Origin: Roridomyces roridus
Taxonomy: Eukaryota; Basidiomycota; Agaricomycetes; Agaricales; Mycenaceae
Assembly (NCBI GenBank): GCA_029378245.1
Contig: JARKIF010000009.1
Span: 2,108,001-2,172,000 of the forward strand
Direction of reading: 5' to 3'
DNA: 64,000 nt
In this document: positions 57,164-64,000 of the stretch, in pieces
Position numbering within the stretch: the first letter of the stretch is position 1
Layout: each line of letters opens with the position of its first letter
Notes under the pieces: generated by a model
Seen by the model: the letters and a program-made list of their open reading frames with translations, nothing else
What the model was told of the DNA's origin: nothing
Databases searched by the model: none
Position numbers and translations under genes: made by a program

Positions 57164-58052
57164 AGAGATGATACCTTATTGCAATTATCGAATGTACCGC
57201 GCAAAGCCCTTGTAGTTTTATAGCTAAATTGTATTCTTGGAGAAAAGACGGGAGAGATTCAATCTAAACATACAAAAGAGACGGGTCACGTAAGAGGGAT
57301 ATCAGCCAATCAGATCGCAGGCTCGCTTTGGGTCAGCTCATTCTCGATAGTCCACCGTTCCTCTCGCTTGAAATCCGAGCTCCAGAGTGAATACATGCTT
57401 TTAAACCCAACTGAGTCAAAACCGTGCCAAAATCCAGGCGGTATAACGTGTTTGGTAGGTCGTCGTCCAGCTTCTTGACGTTTGGGCACGCTTGCACAAA
57501 CAAGCGCGTCCACTCTACCTACTCCTCTCGGGCAGTGGCCTCTGGCTCTTCCCCCCTCTCTCTCGGGAAATGCGCCATCCCAACGCTCTGAAGCTACTTG
57601 ACATCCACGAATTCCGTCGTCGTCGTCGTTCCACCCGAGAATCCTCAAAAGTGACATCCCCGTCGTTCATGGAATCGCGTCGTTCTTCCCGCAAATACGA
57701 CCCGCCGTAGATAAAAACGACCTGTTCTTCGCTGTAAGCCTTAATAACACGCATTTCACGTTTCCTTTTGTGCCCCAATTGGTCTGAGCTGTTACATGGT
57801 GTTGTGATTTTGTCCTTCCTCTGTTTTCTCCTCGCTTTCTACCTCAGCCGTTGGCATCCTATCACTCACCTGGCTTGAGGAGACGGCCCTTGGACAAACA
57901 CGATCGCTCGGATAGGCTGTAATGTGCGTCGCAGATCTATTTCTTTCCACTATTCCTCACCTTGCTACAGGACCGGGCTTCCTCCAACTCCATCCTCTCC
58001 CTCTCTGGCAAAACGACCCACCCGAAGCTCTCGCCAGGCCAGGCAAAATGCC
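57164..58052 (-). other. Helitron upstream flank with possible minus-strand gene pieces
   Basis: Minus-strand reading MRVIKAYSEEQVVFIYGGSY, LREERRDSMNDGDVTFEDSR (57752-57633) and, in another frame, VEWTRLFVQACPNVKKLDDD, LPNTLYRLDFGTVLTQLG (57515-57400) look coding; LFVQACPNVKKLD is reminiscent of LRR/F-box proteins. An intron-like GTGAGTG...GCTCAG lies near 57870-57783. No coherent model was found, so this is possibly a gene decayed or interrupted by the mobile element. The exact Helitron 5' end (TC after an A) was not determined. Confidence 0.3.
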
Positions 58053-61000
58053 ATGCAGCCGCCGTATGCAAGCACCTCCCAACAACGTCGTTCACCGCGT
58101 CCCTCGCGAGCTCCCTTTCAAAATCTGACCAATGAAAGACTGCCGCCCCCAGAACTATCTTCCTTGGAGCAAGAGCGGGAAGGACATAGGGACGCCGAAC
58201 GCCAACGTCAGGCAGCGCTCCAAGAGACCCCGAGTCGCCGACGCCGTCGTATCCCACATCCCGTGCCCCAAGAGAATCGTCCACCGTCACCGACGCCGCA
58301 ATCATCCAGGGTGAGCCTCAATTTGTCAGTTCCTCACTGTTATCTGACTGTTTCCCAGCAGCCGCAAGGTCTCTTGACACCCGTGTCTCAGGAAGCACCG
58401 AATGGCCGTCGGGGTGCCCGTCTTCCAGCAGCCCAATTGGCACTCCCAACTCCGCCACCAACGGGGCAGGCGGGCCCTTCCAGACGTGCTCTCGGCCAAC
58501 TGGCGCGTCAACAACAAGCAAGGAGCGGGGCCGCCAATACTCTTCAAGCTCCGCTGCCACCGCCGCCGATTGAGAGGCTGGTGATACGTTTGCCTCCGCG
58601 GGTACAGCAGCCTGTGCAGGATCCTCCTCCTCCTAGACTGGTGATTCGCGTTCCACCTCTGCGTACACTGCAAAACCTACCGCGCGATGAAGAGCCCAAT
58701 CAAGCATCCGAAGATGAGCCGGGTCAGATTGTTCCTCAAGCCGGCCGCGGTCGGGGCCGTGGCCGTGGGCGGGGGCGGGGGCGGGGCCAGACACGCGGAC
58801 GTGGGCGGGGAAATGCTCCTGTGCGTGCAATCCAACCGAGACCGCCAGGTATGTCTCTTTTTTTCTTTGGCATCTTTTACAATGGATGCTGACGTGGTTG
58901 TCAGCACCCCCTGCACTGACTGCTGCTCAGCTGCGCAGACTCCCTCCAGCGCGTCGTCCATACACGGAACCTGCGGCTCGACATGACCTTGGCCGCATGA
59001 ATGTCAAGTGTCGCCACTGCAAAGCTCTCCATTGGATGGATGAAAAGATAACCGATTCTTCCCTGGGTGCACCCAAGTTTGGGTCATGCTGCGACCACGG
59101 GAAGGTTCAAATTGCTGATCTTGAACCTCCCCCAGCTCCCCTACTCCAGCTGCTTCAGGGCGATGATGCTCAGTCAAAAGAGTTTCGCCTCAACATGTGG
59201 CAGTACAATATCGCCCTTTCCTTCACTTCTCTCGGGGTCAAGGAGGATCAGTCGGTGAACCGCGGCGGTGGGCCTCCGGTATTCAAGATTCAAGGCGAGC
59301 TCTGCCACCGCGCGGGCGCTCTCATTCCCTCGCAGGGTCAGCAGCCTATATACGCCCAGCTGTACATCTTCGAGCCCCGCGCTGCTCTCGACTACCGAAT
59401 GCAAAACAACAGCAATTTGCGTCGAGACACCATGGAACTGCTGCAAAATGTGATAACGGCGAATCATCAATACGCGCCCATCTACATGCACGCACACGAG
59501 GTCTTACGCCAGCACCCGGATACAGACGAGGCTGTTGTCAGGCTCCGGGCGGCACCGAACGTCCATCGCCGTCGGGGTAATTTGCCTACAGCAGACGAGG
59601 TTGCTGTTATTCTTCCAGGTGATCAATCCAATGCGGAGTCGAGGGACATAATTCTCAGACGACGAGATGGTCCTCTGCAGCGCATCAGCGATCGCCATCC
59701 TGGTTATACTCCCCTCTACTACGTTCTGCTGTTTCCTCGCGGGGAGCCGGGCTGGCACCAAGACCTCCAGCTGGAGGATCCGGAGGCGGAGAAACCACGG
59801 CGGCTCACGCAGACGCGGTACATTGCATACAGGATTCATGCACGTGAGGGTGAATTCTCTACTCCTTTACGTGGTGGCCGTTTGTTCCAGCGCTATCTGG
59901 TGGACATGTGGGCCTCGGCAGATCAAAATCGGCTGCAGTACTTGCGCTTTAACCAGCCGAAGCTACGTGCAGCTCTCTACAATGGGCTCGAAGATGCGAT
60001 ACATGGGGCAGACGACGCTGTGGACCTCAATGACCTCGGTCAACGCACTGTCTTGCCGTCAAGCTATCAGGGTGGGCCACGGCACATGGGCCAGCAGTTC
60101 CAGGACTCGATGGCAATCGCACGCTACTACAGAAAGGTCGACATCTTCATGACGGTGACAACCAATCCAAAATGGCCGGAGATCACTCGGGAACTGCTGC
60201 CCGGTCAAGCTGCTCATGATCGTCCCGAACTGGTTTCCCGAGTGTTTCACCTCAAGAAGAAAGCCATCATCGACGACATCTATAAGAAGGGTGTCCTCGG
60301 CCGTGTCGTGGCTTATGTATACACCATCGAATTCCAGAAACGCGGTCTTCCCCACTTTCATCTTCTTCTCTTCCTCGCTCCTGGCCAGAAGCTTCTCACG
60401 CCGGAGGACATTGACTCTGTCATCTCGGCCCACTGGCCGGACCCCGATACTCAGCCGTTGTTGTTTGAAACCGTGAAGACCTGCATGGTTCACGGCCCGT
60501 GCGGAACTGCTAACCCGCGTTCTCCGTGTATGGAGCAGGGGAAGTGCACCAAACGATTTCCCAAGCCGTTCGAGACAGAGACGTCCATGGACGACGATGG
60601 CTATCCGAAGTACAAGCGCCTTGATGATGGACGGGCTTATGATGTCGGTGGCTACATGGTCAACAATTCTTGGATCATTCCGTACAGCCCTTACTTCTCT
60701 GCCAAGTACAACTGCCACATCAATGTCGAGTGTGCGGTTTCCCTGCGTTCTTTCAAATATGTCTTCAAGTACATTCAGAAGGGTGGTGATATGGCCGGGC
60801 TTGAGGTCGACCGTCGAGATGAGATCAAGCGATGGATTGAGGGTCGCTATATTTCAGCGTCAGAGGCGTCCTGGCGCATTCTGCATCTTGAGATGCATAG
60901 CAGAGTTCCCAGTGTGGTCCGACTTCAGGTAAGAGTGCTCGCGGATACTCACAATTGATCTTTGTCTGATGCTTGCGGCAGGTTCACCTACCTGGTCAGC

Positions 61001-63171
61001 ACTTGGTCACGTTCAACCCCGATGACAATGCAGAGGCTGTCCTGGAGCGAGCAGCAGCTGAAAGAACACGCCTGACTGCTTTTTTCGAAGCTAACAAGAA
61101 CCAGGGTGCTCTTGGTCAGCTTGCTAGGCAATATACGTACCAGGAGTTCCCGCAGCACTTCACTTGGAATACGAAAAAGAAGCAGTGGGGCGTACGAAAG
61201 AAGGGCTTCTCTCTGGGACGGATGTATTTCGTACCACCAAACGGCGGAGAGCGATTCTACCTTCGCACTCTGCTTACCACCGTCAAGGGTCCGACCTCCT
61301 TTAAAGACTTGCAGACATATCACGGCGTTGTACATCCCACATTTCTCGAGGCCTGCCTTGCCCGAGGACTTCTTGAAGATGACGGCGAGTGGCGTCACTG
61401 CCTCCGGGAGGCGGCGGAGATGCAGACTGGGTCACGTTTGCGCCATCTTTTTGCGGTCCTTCTTTTGTTCTGTGATCCATCGCAACCGGGGAACCTGTGG
61501 AATGAATTTCGGTTGCATATCTGCGATGATTTGCCGAGGCGCCTGCAGATTATGGGCCGCCGCGATACAACTGACGAAGATGCATACGACTACGGTCTGT
61601 TTTTGCTCAACAAGATTTTGAGCGAGTCAGGGAGAAGTCTTCAGGATTTCCCTGGGATGCCGAGGTTCCAGATTGATTGGGACGCGCAGGTCGACAACGC
61701 TCTCATCGCGGAACAATTAAACTATGATCGCGATGCCGAGCGCGACAAAGCCGAACAAATGATTCCGCTCCTTAACGAGGAACAGCGAGAAGCGTTCGAC
61801 AAGATTATGAAATCTGTCACCGACCGTGCCGGCAAGATCTACTTCCTCAACGGCCCTGGCGGCACCGGCAAGACTTTCGTTTACCGCACCGTCTGTCATC
61901 AAGCGCGTAGTGAAGGGCATATCGTCCTTTGTTCTGCTTCCTCTGGCATCGCAGCGTTGCTCCTGCCTGGTGGTCGCACGGCCCATTCCACCTACAAGAT
62001 ACCCATCGACGGCATCAACGAGGAGTCGTACTGCAACATTTCGAAGAACAGCAAACTCGCCGACCTCCTTCGAGCAACGCGTCTCATCGTTTGGGATGAA
62101 ATCGGCATGCAGGACAGGCTGGCAATTCAGGCCCTCGATCGCACCCTTCGGGACCTGCTCGACAACGACCATTCGTTCGGTGGCATTACCGTGATCTTTG
62201 GCGGCGACTTTCAGCAAATTCTGCCAGTTGTGCCGAAAGGATCGCGGGAGCAAATTGTCAACGCATGCATCCAGCGGTCCTATGTCTGGAACGACGTGGA
62301 GCTACTCTTCCTCCGGAGAAACATGCGCTTGGAGACAGAGGGACAGTCCGAGCGGGACTTTGCTTCCTGGCTGTTGGATGTGGGGCACGGACGAAACTCC
62401 GACGAAAACGGCCACGTCAAGCTTCGTCCTGGCATGCGAATCGACAGCGCCGAGGCTTTGATTCAGTACGTCTATCCTGGCATAGCCTCCGTCCCGCCTC
62501 CGCCTCCCGAATACTTTCTCAATCGCATGATTCTGGCGCCAAGAAATGCGGATGTCTTTCAGCTCAACGAGGACGTCTTGGGACGGATGGCCGGTGAGCC
62601 GCGCGTGTATTACAGCGTGGATAAAATCATCGAAGAAGCCGGTGCCGACGGCGATGGCGATCCGGACCAGGCCCCAATTCCCATCGAGTTCCTTCGCTCT
62701 ATCAATCCTTCTTCCCTTCCTCCGGGTGAGCTGGTGGTCAAGATTGGCTGCCCGTTGATTCTGCTTCGAAATCTGTCGCCTGCGAGGGGCCTCTGCAATG
62801 GGACCCGAATGATCTTGGTGCGAGAGTCCGACCGAGTCCTGGAGGTCAGACTGGTTGGTGGTGACCACGATGGGGAGGCTGCACTGATCCCTCGCATCAT
62901 GTTGACCCCAAGCACTGCCGACTTCTCTTTCAAGTTCAGTCGTCGACAGTTCCCTGTCCGCCTTGCTTTCGGGCTCACGATAAACAAAGCGCAAGGGCAG
63001 TCTGTCAAGTTTGTCGGACTGGATCTGCGCAACCCGGTCTTTTCCCATGGCCAACTCTACGTCGCACTTTCTCGGGCCACCTCGGAACAAAGGGTCAAGG
63101 TCCTCCTCCAGGATACCCAGCTCTCGGATTCGACAAAAAATGTAGTCTACGATGAAGTACTTTTGGATTAG
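58053..63171 (+). mobile_element. Helitron Rep-helicase (RepHel) gene, apparently intact
   Basis: Rolling-circle transposase. From ATG 58053 a basic, Pro-rich N terminus runs to an RGRGRG repeat. A 50-60-bp intron (about 58852-58908) then leads to PPALTAAQLRRLPPARRPYT, MNVKCRHCKALHWMDEKI (Helitron_like_N with Cys/His), FRLNMWQYNIALSFTSLGVK and YTPLYYVLLFPRGEPGWH. The HUH nuclease motif is QKRGLPHFHLLLFLAPGQ. The two-Tyr motif is SFKYVFKYIQKGGD. After an intron near 60929-60981 comes the PIF1-type helicase: Walker A YFLNGPGGTGKTFVYRT, Walker B RLIVWDEIGM, FGGDFQQILPVV, and LTINKAQGQSVKFVGLDL with LYVALSRAT. No frameshift or stop breaks the ~1650 residues, so it may be active. Confidence 0.93.
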
Positions 63172-63296
63172 CCGTACCCTGCCTTCAAATCCCTAGATCT
63201 GTTTTCTCTTGCTTGGGCAATCACTCGCGTAGCTGGTGGTATATAAACTATACATGTGTGCAAGTACAAACATTATTTTCCTTCCCTCCTACCGCC

Positions 63297-64000
63297 ATGG
63301 TCTCTTCCAACTCCGGTGCTTTCATCGACGGCATTGCTCGGGTGACTAACCCTCGCACCCTGCCTGGCCAACCGAAGACCGTGTTCTTCGACCTCCACTT
63401 CTACGTGGGGAGTAGCATTGAGGTTGACGACACAACCGGCGAGCGAACCAGCGTCCCGGAAGGCATCATCGGCTGTGGGCGAATCTTCAATGATACGGCC
63501 ATTTTTTTCCCTGCTCCGGGTCAGGGTCCGGGTGTCTACTGGGTCAAGTTATTCGTGCGTACTTATTTTTTTCACATTGCCGGACTCTCAATGCTCATCG
63601 GTACTCCCAGCCTGTCCTCATGGACTCCTCACTGAACCTGGGTCCCAACGCTCTTGACCCTGTCGAATACTCATTCGTCGCAGACGTAGAGGAGGTACGA
63701 GCTATTTCTGCAATGAAAAAAAATGCTCATCACTACCCAGTGTATTCCTCTCCACGAGCTTCTTCCTGCGCTCCAGACCCCCGGTGTCGATGGCCCTCCT
63801 GAACCCCCCACCATCCAAATCCCCGACATCGACCTCAATCACCGCGCCCGTCTGGTTGTCTGCGGCCTTGCGACCAAGAGGAACGGGGACGACGCCACCT
63901 TCGAAATGGACTGCGAGCAGTACAACCAGATCGACAAATCGGTGCGACCATTCCCCGTGTTCGGTGTCATCCAGGATGGTCCTCGGTGGGCCAACAATTT
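63297..64000 (+). CDS. Unknown gene downstream of RepHel, cut by the window edge
   Basis: Starts 125 bp after the RepHel stop, same strand, good context (gccATGG), with a TATA-like TATATAAAC at about 63240. Exons: MVSSNSGAFIDGIARVTNPR, TLPGQPKTVFFDLHFYVGSS, GIIGCGRIFNDTAIFFPAPG; intron GTGCGT to CTCCCAG; VLMDSSLNLGPNALDPVEYS; intron GTACGA to TACCCAG; then LHELLPALQTPGVDGPPEPP, LVVCGLATKRNGDDATFEMD and FPVFGVIQDGPRWANN at the edge. The short beta-rich pieces resemble OB-fold proteins (plant Helitrons often carry RPA-like genes), but this is a guess. It could be a second Helitron gene or a normal neighbour. Confidence 0.65.

Noticed and set aside
58737..58806. GC-rich tandem (RG)n tract as a separate regulatory repeat
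   Set aside because: It is in frame within the RepHel N terminus and reads as an RGRGRG low-complexity protein segment.
1..64000. tRNA, rRNA, CRISPR or bacterial operon features
   Set aside because: No cloverleaf/B-box, rRNA or spaced direct repeats noticed by eye; gene structure is eukaryotic throughout. A tRNAscan run would be decisive for missed tRNAs.

Overview
The window is nuclear DNA of a filamentous basidiomycete, most likely an agaricomycete mushroom. The evidence is dense genes split by many 43-70 bp GT-AG introns, a Zn(II)2Cys6 regulator with a long last Cys loop, lineage-typical proteins of unknown function, an RPB2 gene, and MITE and Helitron elements. No CRISPR array, operon or recognisable rRNA/tRNA gene was seen.

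Layout. (1) 0-38.75 kb is compact euchromatin. It holds eIF3b(-), SLS1-like(+), SPB1(-), a DUF423/TMEM256 membrane protein(+), a C2H2 protein(+), a Rac1 GTPase(+), a single-pass surface protein(+), a Zn2Cys6 factor(+), a BTB protein(+), eIF3h(+), bifunctional PABA synthase(+), a DUF6593-like protein(+), UBC12(+), hydroxyisourate hydrolase(-), RRP1/Nop52(+), an FBXO21-type F-box protein(+), RSC9(+), RPB2(-), a disordered nuclear-type protein(+) and a fructosamine-3-kinase(-). Many are head-to-head pairs with 50-170 bp between start codons, or tail-to-tail pairs only 12-17 bp apart. (2) 38.75-48 kb is gene-poor. It holds a MITE nested inside another MITE, a diverged inverted duplication carrying two tiny three-exon genes of unknown function, a second duplicated block, and an unresolved minus-strand gene. 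(3) 48-57.2 kb is genic again: an AIF/AMID-like oxidoreductase(-), a third MITE, an ADCK2-type UbiB protein(-), glycogenin with a Gln/His repeat tail(+) and a LEA-like stress protein(+). (4) 57.2-64 kb is an apparently intact Helitron Rep-helicase gene, followed by a co-oriented unknown gene cut by the window edge.

Functional themes. Ribosome production and translation recur (eIF3b, eIF3h, SPB1, RRP1), with transcription and chromatin (RPB2, RSC9), neddylation and F-box proteins (UBC12, FBXO21-type, BTB), folate and purine metabolism, and mitochondrial lipid/quinone homeostasis. These are independent housekeeping genes, not a cluster. The least-explained parts are the paired small genes at 41.4 and 43.5 kb, the nested TIR elements, and the Helitron with its downstream gene. 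Splice models were read by eye from frames, GT/GC-AG sites and family conservation; start codons and small exons are the least certain parts.
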